DNA from: Echinometra lucunter
Taxonomy: Eukaryota > Echinodermata > Echinoidea > Camarodonta > Echinometridae
DNA: 64,000 nucleotides
Direction: 5' to 3'
Assembly (NCBI GenBank): GCA_029962745.1
Contig: CM057160.1
Span: 3,726,433-3,790,432, forward strand
In this document: positions 22,600 to 35,185 of the stretch, piece after piece
How positions within the stretch are numbered: the stretch's first letter is position 1
How the letters are laid out: each line of letters begins with the position of its first letter
The notes under the pieces: model-generated
What the model was told of the DNA's origin: nothing
Databases searched by the model: none
What the model saw: the letters and a program-made list of their open reading frames with translations, nothing else
Program-made: the position numbers and the translations under genes

Positions 22600-24586
22600 T
22601 CATCATAAAATAAAGTCAAATTATAAAGTTCTTTTGGCAAGAGAGTATCAAATTTGGCACTGTGACATTTAAAATCACCTTTCACAGCAAGTATAAGATG
22701 GATTTTGGTGTCCCCTATTTTTGTTTATTCTGAATTTAGAATGAACAGGAGATGTGGTTCAATTCTAATCATGCTAACAAAAGTTTCCAGTTACTTGATT
22801 TTTTTTTTTTATTTGATTCTGTAGGAGACTCTATGTATTAAAGTAAAGCCTTTGAATGTTTATCAATTTATATTACTCATTCTCTATAAGGAAAATTAAG
22901 GATAATTACTCTGATCAAATTCCAAATGTAATAAGCATACAATACATGTATGTGCACCATCTCCACTCACTAAGGAATACTGCTTGATTATGGTCACCAA
23001 AAGGGTACACACAAACTTAAACTTTAAGTGCTCATTCACATACGATGCAAAAAACAACGGGGGGGGGGGGGGTTACAAGTAAAAGAACAGCAAGTGAAAA
23101 GAAATAAAGTATCATGTATGCAGAACACATGTTATGTTTACCCGCTTATATTATTTGTTATGCCAAATAGATATATGATGAGTACACCTAATACACTTAT
23201 TCTGCCCCACTGGTTTACCATGACTATTATTTGGTAGCATACGTAAATGAGGTTTATTGGCTTAATTTTTAATGATGGAGGCATAAAAAACTTTATCAAT
23301 TTAATTCATTTAAAAAATTCACTATTCTCCGAATAAAATGCCTCCCAAACCTGATCCCTAATTTGTTCTCCCTACAATCACAACTCAAACATCTGTAAAT
23401 TCCCTGCAGATCAAAATTAATATTACTACAAGTGGAAGAAGAAATATAAATTTCTTTTGCTCCAAGCAAATTCTTCTGAGGCATGATCAAAGCATTATCC
23501 CTCAAGAAGCAGTATTTTCTTCCTCGTTGTCAAATTTCACTTTTAACCGCCCATCTCATCACTCATCAACTGTTCCCCCGTCTTTCCTAATACAAACTTG
23601 TTGATTCAAAAGATCAGAAATTGTCTTCCAGATAAGAATACCCACCCCCTCTCTCCCTCTCTCCCATCCCAAGTCTACAATACCTACATTATTTCTACAA
23701 ACTCTTCCTATTATTATTACCTTTCCAGCAGTCTTCCCTTTCACACGATTCTCAATAACTTGCTATCATCATGCCCCCTCGTCCTTCTCTATAAAGGCAT
23801 ATTGGATGTTTACGCACCAAAATGAAATGTTATTGCATTTTGATTATATTTGTTTCTGATGAAAAGCAAGGATCATGACAGAAATGGGCAGGATAACATC
23901 TCCAAATAATTCCCTTTTATACCAAATATTTTTGTCAAGCAAATAAACTGCACTTTTCAGTCTCGGTGATGCAAGGAGGCATCTCTCAAAATGTCTTAAA
24001 GGGAGACACAATAGTTCTTGTTCGTATCATGGATTTATGGAAATGTGAATTTTCTTTTTCTAAGATTTCCATTGAGCCTTTGCTCAATTCTAAAATGAAC
24101 CGGTCATAGAGGTACAGAATACTCTCCCATATACCCAAAAATAAGCTTGGAGAAAAGAGATGCTTTGAAACGTCTGGTGTACAAAAAAAAGAAAGATTCA
24201 CCTAGAAGAACATTGACTGACGGCAATGAAAAGAAATAAAAGGCTAACCATAAACTGCTCCTTAACTGATTTATTGGAGCCTATTATTGTGTAGGTATTG
24301 GATACATACATGTACATTCTGATTTGAGAAAATAGGCAGAGATGGATGATTAGAATAAAACAATAACATGGGACGGTTGGCACATGGCACATCAATAATC
24401 CACACTCTTTTGCTGATGTTGCTCCTGAAGATGCCACTAGGAGCAACGAAAATTTGACACATTATACATCAATATGACTGGTTATAAATGCATGAACGGT
24501 GTGTATACACTGTGTTTGTTCTTACCTACTTCACCACAATGCCAGTACATGAGTTATAAACATGTCCATATGTTTTCAACAAATAC
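22600..24586. other. Unique sequence with one poly(G) run
   Basis: Fourteen G at 23059-23072. Two minus-strand frames (23559-23744 and 23296-23505) lie head to tail in a pyrimidine-rich stretch, but I recognise no domain and do not call a gene. A Kolobok-like terminus (TTAAAGGGAGAC) at about 23996 has no visible partner. Confidence 0.4.
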
Positions 24587-24590
24587 TTAA

Positions 24591-25076
24591 AGACAATGGT
24601 TAATATTGTAATGATTTTAAAAAATCTTGTTCTGTTACTTGAAAATGGGATAAACATAAGGGCTATAGTGTAAAAATACCAGTCTGAAAGTTTCAAAGTA
24701 TAATATCCACAGGAAGTATTTTTAAATATCAAAAATGTGAACCAATGTTTGAAAAATATACGAGGGTCGGTTGCACAGAATAGACATAAGGAGTACGCAT
24801 GCGCATATGACTCACCTTACCGTACTGTGTGTATTGGCGTATCACGCTGCGGGAGGCACATAACGGCATTTTCAAATTCAAGCAAAGTGGTCCTCTTAGT
24901 GATTGTCTCATGAGACGAAGGATAATAAAATCGCCGTTTGCGTCTAACTTACACTTTTTCATTCCAAATTATGGTTGGTTTCAGGGTTTTTGGTACAAAT
25001 ACAAGTACTCATACACATGTTTCATCTTAGTTTGAGATTTTTTTAAATCAGCTACTCACAAAGTTAGCCAATGCCT
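24591..25076 (+). mobile_element. TTAA element family K-1, copy 1 (486 bp)
   Basis: TTAA at 24587-24590 and 25077-25080. The ends are AGACAATGGTTAATATTG and, inverted, AGGCATTGGCTAACTTTG. The TTAA|AGG termini fit Kolobok/T2-type MITEs. Two further copies in the same orientation (35186, 45529) share the whole body, including the block TACTGTGTGTATTGGCGTAT. Non-coding. Confidence 0.75.
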
Positions 25077-25154
25077 TTAAGGAGACTTATACATTAATAC
25101 ATGTAGTTACAGTTTTTGTTATCAGTTTAATGGGACTAACTTTTACTTTTTAAA

Positions 25155-25266
25155 GTAGTTTAGCAAAACGGAGTGGTGCAAAAAAGCACATATGGAATGC
25201 AGACAACAACATTATGCATCTTGCATTCCAGACCTGTCTTTCAGCACCACTCTGTTTTGTAGCTAC
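25155..25266. repeat. Short inverted repeat (about 50-bp arms)
   Basis: The left arm contains AAAACGGAGTGGTGC and the right arm its inverse (GCACCACTCTGTTTTG). GGAATGCA and TGCATTCC form the inner stem. One arm alone recurs at 30937-30989. Probably a small fold-back MITE. Confidence 0.6.
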
Positions 25267-25269
25267 CCG

Positions 25270-26105
25270 AAGACGGCATTAAACAAGTTGCCATAATACA
25301 AATGTGCCTATTCAGATTCTGTATTTATACTATTTTTAGAATAAGAATTTGCTTCATATATATCCTACTTATTAAAGAAAAAATATTTATTATGATCATT
25401 TATTTATTTATGTATTTGGGACTTTCAGAAATCAAGAAACAAAGGGAACATACAATCAGAGTGGAGGAATACAATAATTTCATGGACACCTGCAAACCCA
25501 ACCAGGTAGCCTGGATAAGGAACAGGTGAACTACTAGCCCACTAGATGCATACAGTGTATATTACAAATTATTGCAATATCACCACTCAAGCTAACTTCC
25601 TATGAAAGGAAGGGCTTTTCTATGATTTTAATTACCTAAACTATCAGTCAACCACTCTTTTCACATGTTTTTTTAAATAGCGATAACACAAAAAGCATGG
25701 TCCTCACTTACCAAGCTTGTGGATAAAGTTGTGCCATACTGCAAAATAAACAAAAAAGAAATAAAATTAAATAAGCGTATTATCTATTAAAGCAACATGC
25801 AAGTAATTAAGTTTTGTTACAAAATTACAAACTGATGAAAAACTTACAAATATTTGTAAGTCGGTTAGGTGGTTAAAGTTAATCTTATCTATTTTTTTTT
25901 TCTATTTACCAAGCTGCTGCCTAAAACATGCAGATGGGAAAACACACTAAAGAATAGCATGCTTATAATTCCTTATATTACAAGTACTGATTTATCCACT
26001 GCACGAATAAATGCAAAGAGTTTTATGCTTTCTGAAAATACAATAAATAAATACATACAACACTTTATACGTAGCGATAATTCACAAGACTCTCTCATCT
26101 CATCA
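25270..26105. other. Unique AT-rich non-coding sequence
   Basis: No repeat or gene recognised. The 144-codon frame beginning at 25869 owes its length to the following CT tract. Confidence 0.45.
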
Positions 26106-26108
26106 CTC

Positions 26109-26111
<3 letters not shown>

Positions 26112-26156
<45 letters not shown>
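26112..26156 (+). repeat. (CT)n microsatellite
   Basis: About 22 nearly pure CT units. It encodes a spurious SLSLS run. Confidence 0.95.
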
Positions 26157-26161
<5 letters not shown>

Positions 26162-26699
26162 CTACTGTGCTTGTTTCATCCCCTCTACAAGTACAGCTGT
26201 ACATCATTTTATTTACCCCACCTTAACACTTGGCAACATTAAAACTTATGTAAGTACGGTATACATGTATTGCATCCCTCTAATTTGGGCTGCCATATCT
26301 TAACAAGTCGTGAAAAAATTAAGTAAGACAAGCCTTGAGGCAAGATTGGCATCCCCTACTTCCAAAACATCTTCGTAAAAAGCTGAAGACAGCGTTTCCA
26401 TCAAACAAATGAGAGCAAATCATTGGACCATGACCACGCATGCGACAGGGATGATGGGAGGTTGTGGCTACGCACCTCTACAAAACATTAGAGGATGGGT
26501 GAGGACCAGAAAGAAATTGGGTTAGTCTGATGATCTCATCGGGATGCAGAACACACATTCTCTCATGGGGGAAGAGGACAATGATGCAAATAAAGTCTTG
26601 ATTAAGCTTTATACAGGGGGCAGGGTGTGGTATCTATTGGACAAACGGAAACATGGAATCCACTAGCTTGATTCTCCAACGACTTCCTCCCAGAGTGCC

Positions 26700-26955
26700 A
26701 ACATCTATCTCCACCCTTCACCACTGTCACCACCACTACCACCACTATCACCACCACCACCACCACCATCACCACCATCACTACTACTACATGTACTACC
26801 ATCACCAATACTACAACCATCACTGCCACCCCCACCACCACTACTACTAAAGGAGCTACTATCACCAATACTACCACCATTACCACCACCACTACTACTA
26901 CCATCACCAACACCATCACCACCACCACCACTACTACTACTACCATCACCAATAC
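26700..26955 (+). repeat. (CAC/ACT)n trinucleotide region
   Basis: About 250 bp of CAC, CAT and ACT triplets with a higher-order block (CCATCACCAATACTAC) seen three times. The frames rich in H, V, or S and G on both strands are artefacts. The sequence 26160-26700 before it is unique and unremarkable. Confidence 0.9.
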
Positions 26956-26961
26956 TACGAT

Positions 26962-27243
26962 GCAAATTTTTGTTGCCACTTATGCTAATGAACGCGCATT
27001 AACGTGTCAACTCTCAAATATGAGAGCATTTTGTCAAAACTTGCGCAATCTCATGGCAACAATTTCTGCGCTAACTTTTTAGGAATTTGATTGGTGCAAA
27101 AAATTTTTTTTAGCCAGGCAGCAAACAAAAATGTGTCCTGCCTCGGCAACATTTTTTTGTCGCCCTATACCCCATAGACCTGTACACAAAAAATGTGTGC
27201 ACACAAAGTGGCGTCACAAAGTCGCCTCATATCTGAACACACC
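26962..27243 (-). mobile_element. Harbinger-like element, one end only
   Basis: The right end (ATATCTGAACACACC followed by TTA) matches the terminus of 18372-18952. The interior 26967-27055 is homologous to 18786-18885 and 27040-27160 to 58880-58985. The left terminus is not visible; the trinucleotide repeat abuts there. A decayed member of the family. Confidence 0.55.
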
Positions 27244-27249
27244 TTAGAA

Positions 27250-29478
27250 GTTGCTGGTTTCGGAGTAGATATCCAATTCTTAATTTCCTGACTTTTCTGT
27301 CCCACATTTCGTTACTAAGGCACACCTGCAATCAATGTACACATCAGTTTTGTCCTTCATTGACTTCCTTCTATACATGTACAATGGACACAACATACAC
27401 ATCTTACTCTATATCTCTTCGTCTCCCATCCTCATCCATCTCTTTTCACTTCCATCTCGAAGCTCTCCTGCAAGAAATATCCACCTCAGATACCAACAAA
27501 CCAAGACTGCCCATCCCACACATCATCATCAATATCCACATCCCCTGTACTAATCCTAAAGCGCAAGATATATATTCTGGTAATCACCAGATTCCCTATT
27601 CAAGCACCAGACCCAGGTCTATAATATCAAGTGCCTATTGAACTAGTTCACCTTTCCGGACTACTCAATGATGACTGGTGCTTGCAGCATGTTTGATTTT
27701 TTTCTTTTCTCGCGAAAGATTTTCTTACGGGCAGTAGCGTATGTACACTTGACTGTGACCGAGAAAATTGTGAAGATATACGGCCCACACGCACTTGAGT
27801 TATTCTCTCAAAGAGGGTGTGCATTTGAGATAGAAGTGAGTGAATGAGTAGTGAGTATTATGTTTAGATTGACTTCCACAGGTTCTTATGATTGATGCAG
27901 ACAAGGAAAAGAGGAATAAATTTTAAGCAGCTACGTGTACGACATGACATGGCAAAGGAAAGCTTTTCTTTTGCAAGTGCACCAGTCTCCTGGGAAAAAA
28001 ATGAGTATAGTGTCATGTAGGCCTACATGTAGCATATATGAACTTCTCCCCCTCCCCCCCCCCCCCCCCCCCCCCCCCACACTCAAAAAAATTTAAGGAG
28101 TTTGAAGAGAATAACTAAACATTTTAAGAATACAACAAGTGGAATCAAATGGCTATAAACACCCTGATTCGTGCTAACGTGTACATATACATCCAGTAGT
28201 CTACCGGTATTTACTACTCACTTTTAGGTTAATTTAGAGTATATTTGAACAACTTGTGATATCTCCTTAAGTTTTTATAGAAGTAAATTTGAAGCTCATG
28301 TTTTAATGCAGTATATGACATGGAACCCCTTACAATACATACAGAGCAAAATGGTTTTTGGTGATTGGTAAACTTTTATGATTATGTGATTCATGTAAGA
28401 CTATTTTCTCAAATCACAAGTATTTCTAGAGTGTGGTCTCATGAAAACAGGCTGTCTTTTCTATAATTTCTGCTACACCCGATAATATCTCACATAAACT
28501 CATTGAATACCAGAGAAAAACTCTTTGTAACACCAAACATTAAGGGTAACGCTTGCCCGCCGACGACTAGGAGCCGTTTGTTTATTCGACATTTCAGAAA
28601 ATGTACAATCTTGTTTCAAGATAAACACTGATTTCAAATAAACTTTGATTCAGTACATTCCTCACTATCTTACTTCTCTCCATACTTAAATTTTGTACTA
28701 AAACAAATATTATTGTAAAACAATATTATCCCTATTCTAAATTTGCGACAAGTAGGCCCAGGGTAAAAAACCAGAGATAAAACTCGATGAGCAAAAGCTC
28801 TGGAAAACCTTCGGATCCACTTTTGCAAAATAAACTACCAACAAATCTTCTGCGAACATCTTAAACACCTTTGTTATCAAAATTTTGTCTTGATGAAGAA
28901 CGCAAGCTAGAATGAAGTGCTACGTACATTCCCTTTCTACCACACCCTAGATACCCATGCTCCAATGCACCAGTGCACCCGTAATTACATTCCTAGGAAA
29001 CCTCTGACAATGCTTCAACCCATCTAACATCAGCGCAATGTATGCATACATTAACGAGACAAACAACATTTACCTGCTATACAAACGTAACGCAGGTAAA
29101 TAATATTGTACGGTATACCATCATGGCCTATACAATTCCCATCTCTACCCAGACACTACACATTAATGTAATATATTCACCCCAAGAGAGGAGTCCCAGT
29201 TTGTACAAGCCTTCACATATATCCCTCGTGCGACGGAAAACATGATGGGCCTATCACTTCTATTAACCAAGCAATAAATCTAAAAGCTTTTAAGGAAACC
29301 AAGCCTTAACACATTGACAATAATGTGCTATACAGTGCGTTCCACAAAAAATTCTAAGTCTGAAAGAGTCTCCCTAAATATATATTCTAAAATGTTTGTA
29401 GGAAATTTTTCTTACCTGTGGATAGCTTAGGGTCTCTTCTATCAATGTACCTCACAAAACAATCTGGCTGAAATACTT
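27250..29478. other. Unique sequence with a long poly(C) run
   Basis: 28047-28078 is nearly all C, with 25 consecutive C at 28054-28078. Elsewhere I see only AT-rich single-copy sequence and chance frames (for example 27335-27641). Confidence 0.5.
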
Positions 29479-29482
29479 TTAA

Positions 29483-30041
29483 AGGGTAAGTCCACCCTAG
29501 AAATTTCACTGTTTCAATAAAAGGAGTTAAATTTGAACAGCATTTTAAAAAAGAAATGAGCAAAATCGGTCAAAGAATAAGAAAATTATACTCATTTACA
29601 TTTTCTAGTAAATTACTCTCGGCTCTGCAAATTGGCAACACTGATGACATCATATGCGAGCAGGTCTCCATTCACTTTGTACATGAAATTTCACATTTTC
29701 TCAATTTTCTTGAAAATTACACATTTTCTCACCCCATAGTCAAAGTATGTTATGTAAAAAGCTATTCTTCTGAACATACATTGACTATGGGGGTTAGAAA
29801 ATGTGTAACTTCCAAGAAAATTGAGAAAATGTGAAATTTCATGTACAAAGTGAATGGAGACCTGCTCGCATATGATGTCATCAGTGTTGCCAATTTGCAG
29901 AGCCGAGAGTAGTTTACTAGAAAATGTAAATGAGTGTAATTTCTTATTCTTTGACCGATTTTACTCATTTCTTTTTTAAAATGCTATTCAAATTTACCTC
30001 CTTTTATTGAAACGGTGAAATTTCTAGGGTGGACTTATCTT
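29483..30041. mobile_element. Palindromic TTAA element family KP-1, copy 1 (559 bp)
   Basis: TTAA at 29479-29482 and 30042-30045. The ends are AGGGTAAGTCCACCCTAG and its inverse. The two arms (about 265 bp each) are near-perfect inverted repeats around a loop of about 25 bp near 29755-29780, so the same short frame (MSKIGQRIRK...) reads from both strands. A second copy is at 37762-38321. The TTAAAGGG terminus fits Kolobok/T2-type MITEs. A transcript would fold into one long hairpin. Confidence 0.82.
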
Positions 30042-30049
30042 TTAAGCTG

Positions 30050-32120
30050 GAGTGAGCACAAAAGTGACTTTGGTGAAAGGGTGCATAATCCAGATTTGAC
30101 TTGAATGTGTATTTGTTCTAGACTAATTTGAGAAATGTTAAAAGCTTATAGTCGGGAAAATCTTCCCAAATTCATGAAATTTTCATACCAATGGCTAGCT
30201 ACATGTAATAGAGTCTGTCCTATCAAATGACACCAAAACATCTAATGATTATTACAGCAGTGATTTTTCTTTCTTTTCTTTTGGCTGAACTGACTCAAAT
30301 TAATTGTCTGAAATAAAATGTACATGTCAGTTATTGCTTCTCTTCAAGAGAGTTGAAACATTAGGCAAATCACTGTAAACTTGATACAAATTATTTTACT
30401 GAATGGGAGAAAAAGCTCATTTAGCCTTGCTTGCAGGCTTGTAATATTGAGACAATGAGACAAAGATCATGTATTTTATGTACATGTATGATGATAGATC
30501 AGACTAAGAACCATGGTAAAATGGGGGCCATCGATTGAGACCGATGCGCCGCCGATGCCATCCTGCATCGCATTTCTTCACATATCACGATTCTGTGACA
30601 AAGACAAGATCACGCAGATGTGGTGAGAGGGGTATTGATCGGAGATACCGAGGGTGCATTTATCGCACCCCCGCAATGAGTCTCGGTGCGCACACACCTG
30701 TGTTTGTACAGGAGTATGATATCATGATGATGGTGTTCGACATTGCAACCTGGTCTCCTTTCAAGGATCAATAACATACATTTTGTATCATTTTTTGTTC
30801 CAAAAACAATGATTCCTGACTGTAACATAGCATAAGGACAATAGCACAGTAACACACAGAGCAGTGATTGCATGTATCTATATTGATAATATTAATTGCA
30901 AATGAACATGTATTCAAAAGGAGGCTTAACAATTCAGTAGCTTAGCAAAACGGAGCAAGCGGTGCAAAAAGACACATCCAGAACACAAATATACAGCAAA
31001 CAATACTCGGGTTCACTTAACTACTGAATGCCATACTGAATTCATTTGGGGAAAGGGGAGTATTCATTTGATTTTTTTAAAGTGTCAGACAATACCAAAT
31101 TTCAGAAAAAACATGACCAGAAGAAGGCGGCCAAACCTGACATTTTTCAGTTTTTATTTAAAGCCACAAGCTTTCGGGTACATGTAAACTATCTGATACA
31201 TGTAGGTTATTGTAATGATTTGTCACAAGGAATTTTGCTAGGGGTTGTGGGAAGGGTAAATAACTCCACATAATTCCACAGTCACCCCGACCTATTAATT
31301 CAATCATTCCAGGCTGGTGTGAAGACTAATCTCAGCGTGAATCATGGCTGGTGAGTTAAGGTGTTGAGGCGTATGATTCTCCATTCATAGACAATTGTCC
31401 ACCGTTGTGCAAAGGCATAATGCGTGAAAATCAATGGCATGATGTGGCGAAGTACGTTGACAGTGTTTCGACCCTGGAAAGTGTAGAGTGATGACAGGGA
31501 GGATGGAGGCAAAGACATTGATGGCTAGTGCATTCCTATTGTCATGTACAGGAATGCAGACAATGAAAATATCCATGCAGATGGTCTCAGAAAAGAATAA
31601 CATTAAAGCAAGAAACAAAGAATAAGAGAATATTTTTCTTTTAATGTTCATTGTTTGTAACTCATGTTTTCTCTCTTTTTTTTTCTTTGTATCCCCCCCC
31701 CCCCCCCCCCCATAATATGATCTTTCTTTGTATGTCTGAAAAAGACACCTTGTAAAAAAAACATCTACAGGTATTTCTATTATCCTTATCAATTCATTAT
31801 CATATACATGTATGTAAAGCAGCTGTGAAATTCACTGAGGGACTTTAAGTCCTACATGTATACATATTAGCAAAAAGGGACATTTTAAAAATGTTGCAAG
31901 GACTAGAGTTTAACCATATTGTGCAAAGTCACAACTTATAGAGCAGCAATGAGAACAAATAATGACAGTGTGAATATCTGCTGCAGACATTGCTTGAAGT
32001 TATTCATTACAAAAATATATTTTGTAATGAATCAAATGCTATAGTTTGTTTACAGACTGTGCAAGGCATATACAATGCAAATTGTTAAAAAATATTTGGC
32101 ACTCAATGTTTATATAACAA
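30050..32120. other. Unique sequence with a GC-richer block
   Basis: 30530-30780 is GC-richer and non-repetitive, a possible conserved non-coding block. One arm of the 25155 inverted repeat recurs at 30937-30989. Nineteen C at 31693-31711 create a poly-glycine run in a 135-codon minus-strand frame (31385-31792) that I do not accept as a gene. Confidence 0.4.
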
Positions 32121-32122
32121 TA

Positions 32123-32163
<41 letters not shown>
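32123..32163 (+). repeat. (ATG)n microsatellite
   Basis: About 13 pure ATG units, continuing as interrupted (GAT/AAT) repeats to 32225. Confidence 0.95.
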
Positions 32164-32228
32164 AGTAATAATATTGATAATGGTATTGATAATGATGGTG
32201 ATGATGATGGTAATAATAAAATTGATGT

Positions 32229-32410
32229 GAAGAAGAAGAAGAAGAAGAAGAAGAAGAAGAAGAAGGAGAAGAAGAAGAAGGAGAAGGAGGAGGAGGAGAA
32301 GAAGAAGAAGAAGAAGAAGAAGAAGAAGAAGAAGAAGAAGAAGAAGAAGAAGAAGAAGAAGAAGAAGAAGAAGAAGAAGAAGAAGAAGAAGAAGAAGAAG
32401 AAGAAGAAGA
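32229..32410 (+). repeat. (GAA)n array, about 60 units
   Basis: About 180 bp of GAA/AAG with a few GGA interruptions near 32265-32300. All purines lie on the plus strand. Long GAA tracts are known to form triplex or sticky DNA. All poly-lysine, poly-leucine and poly-phenylalanine frames here are artefacts. Confidence 0.97.
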
Positions 32411-34639
32411 TTGATAACGATAATAATAATATATTCATAAAGAGTATAACAAGCAACTCTTCTCCAAGTGCTTAAAGACACAAATCATTGAACACAATAT
32501 GACAGGCAAAAGTGAAAGTGTGCCTGCTCTGCATGAAACCAATAGAGTGCACACTCTACATTTTACACCCCTCGTAGGGGTGCAAGCTACCAGACAGGGG
32601 TGCAACCTACCAGAACAGGGGTGGAGGTCTCTTTCAATTAGGGTATCCCGCCCTCCTCGCACCGGCTAATACCAAATATGGATCTACCTCTACATCATTT
32701 TGTCGGGTCAAATTTAAATCATACTGAGATTACATATTTTGACACAAGTACTCATGGTCATACAATTGATTGCAATGTACATGTAAGAACTGAACCCAGT
32801 TGCAGGTGCACTCACTACACAATTAAGGAAGAAGAGAAAAATAGACAATTTTGCATATTCAGCTTTTAAACTAGATAGCTATCAATCAGTTCTGAAGACA
32901 TACAGTGCACTATTTTGCATGCACAGGCACACATAATAGATCAGAAGATGCTTCATTACTGCTAAAATGACATTCATTTCCATTACCTTTCTAACAAAAC
33001 TTTGTTCACTTGATGTCAGGTCAGACAAACCTTAGGCAATGCATGTGTGTTATTGAGAGCAACTTCTGTCCTAATGGGTCACTATATGGACTTTATGGAA
33101 AAGTATGTAGTTGAAGTTGTTTATTGTGCTCAATACTGAAAATATCCCATGAATTTTCATTGCATGGAATGCACTTGAGACAATATTACAAGAAAACAAG
33201 ATATGACCTCCAATCACAATACATACATGTACCTTGCATCCCCTATCCACAATGTAGCAAATTAGCCAACTTCAGTTTTATCCAAAAGGGACCAATAAAT
33301 AAACGTTAAGTGCCAATATATCACTCCTTACAAGAGCAATCATTTTGTTACAGCACTTCTTCACTTAAATTCTAACCTCAGAGGTGTTATTTCAAAAGAT
33401 TAGAACAATTAAGACATAAACTATATTTTCCTCCTGAGACTTTTACCAACACAAGTGCAAGTTATACAATGTAGTGTAGGTCAAGTAAAATTTGTTCCTA
33501 GTTTCTAATCCCTTGCAATGAAGCCTGCTTCCTTTTATTTGTTTGTTTGTTTGCTTGTTTGTTTTAATCTTCAATAGGTTCAAATTAGAGAATCTTGAAA
33601 ACACCTTGATCATTAGCAATGCCAAACTAATTCTTTTTTTTTAAATTAATTTGCAGCTGCTTGACAGTTCCACCTTACAACATGACAGAAATAGGAACAG
33701 ACTGAAAATATTCTCTCAGATCAAAATGAAATGTAATCAAATACAGGGATAATAATCATCATTAAAAAGACATTCTGAAAATAGGGTGAAATATGACACA
33801 ATGGTCTCTAGGGAAATAGAAAGTGTAATTTTACTTTTCATTATTCCTTGAGGATTAAAAATCTTTCAGCAGGATAGTTACAAATCTCTGGCAATCTAAT
33901 CTACTGGCAGCTCGTCAACAACATGCTGATGCCAGAAAATCTTTTGAATGCTCTCAGAGAACTGCGTATTAGGTATAATCTTGTTTCACTTAACGAAACA
34001 AAACAGCAGCCCACTCTGTTTATCTGGTTAACACTGCCTGCAATATCCCCCCGCTAATAACATTCCCACGTGCCGGCCCATACCCGGCGTTACGCAGACG
34101 CCACAATGACCTCCATCGGCATCTCTTTGAGGTAATCGACGTCGCGGGGAATGCGGATTATTTGTTGATGTCGCTTAATGAAATTGCGTGTAGATTTCAT
34201 TCTTTGCCAATTTGCTCACCTCATTAACTCATTAAGGATTTGGTTGAAATAGCAGCCTCGTAGTAGCCGATGGGAAAGCTATCTAGGTGATTGGTGTTTT
34301 GGAATAATACTCCAGGATTATCTTGAAAACACATTTAACTTTTTACTTCGACAGAAGGCACAATAGATGTGATTGAAAATCTTTCAGATCATTGTCACAA
34401 TTACTTTTGTCAGTGACTCTTCTGCCATATTTTTTCTCTATAGCCTGTCTATCTCACTTTCTATTCTATTCCTCTCTATTCCAACGATTATTCCATAACA
34501 AATTTGCAATCCAATGCATACTACCCCATATTCAGAAGTATGATTATCTTGCAGTATTTCAAATGTATGTACTTGTTTTCTCCCGGGGGCTGTTTTTGCT
34601 TTTTCCAATGCTATTACAGCTGACTTGTTCTTTTATTTC
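32411..34639. other. Unique sequence with a conserved-looking block
   Basis: A short imperfect triplication of GGGGTGCAA(G/C)CTACCAGA lies at 32576-32625. A GC-richer, repeat-free block at 33990-34270 carries homeodomain-type words (CTCATTAACTCATTAAGG, 34220-34237) and is a candidate regulatory element. A (TTTG)n run lies at 33535-33565. No gene recognised. Confidence 0.4.
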
Positions 34640-34643
34640 TTAA

Positions 34644-35052
34644 CCCATTCGTGACAGAGGTCCACATTTTGTGGTTTGGCCTAATATCTTTTGATGCAGA
34701 GCCTTAAAAATCATACTAAATACATGGGCAGAAAGAGCAAAAAATTCTACGCAAACTGTGCCCATTTTGGTTGCGTCAATATTCGTTGTTTGATGCTGAA
34801 AATTTTTTAAAGGAAAATAAGCATTGAAACCCTTAAATTGGCAATGTGATAGAAAGTTTAAAATCACCGTTTTCCCCTGCAAATAGGCAACTTTTTTGAC
34901 TTCTTATCATAATTTCTGTCAATTTATATTCATTTCAGATACATGACGTTTTATATGAAAAATGTAGCAATAAAATAAAAATGTTGGTGTTGCCAACTTG
35001 AAGAATGAAAGCTGATCAAATCAGGCTTTAAATAATTCCTGTCACGAATGGG
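34644..35052 (+). mobile_element. piggyBac-type MITE family PB-A, copy 2 (409 bp)
   Basis: TTAA at 34640-34643 and 35053-35056. The ends are CCCATTCGTGACAG and CTGTCACGAATGGG. It aligns over its full length with 7003-7402. Its termini are a better inverted match than those of copy 1. Confidence 0.82.
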
Positions 35053-35185
35053 TTAAACTGTTTTTGGTTTTGGGGTTTGTTTTTCTTCACTGGCCACATG
35101 GAAGAAGAATTCAAGATTGTATTTATGGTGTTACAACTTTTTGAAGCTTCTAATTTGAATCACTTCTTTTCAACTGGTGTATTAA

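Noticed and set aside
23296..23744. Two adjacent minus-strand frames resembling split exons
   Set aside because: Different frames, no splice signals between them and no known domain.
26602..26979. Val-rich, Gly/Ser-rich and His-rich frames
   Set aside because: Products of the CAC/ACT trinucleotide region; no start context or domain.
29556..29834. Conserved MSKIGQRIRK frames in four places
   Set aside because: They arise because both arms of the palindromic element encode the same text; no independent sign of protein function.
31385..31792. 135-codon minus-strand frame with a hydrophobic stretch
   Set aside because: Contains a poly-Gly run from poly(C), no recognisable domain, and no copy elsewhere in the window.
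32103..32481. Long poly-K, poly-L and poly-F reading frames
   Set aside because: They are translations of the GAA array in different frames.
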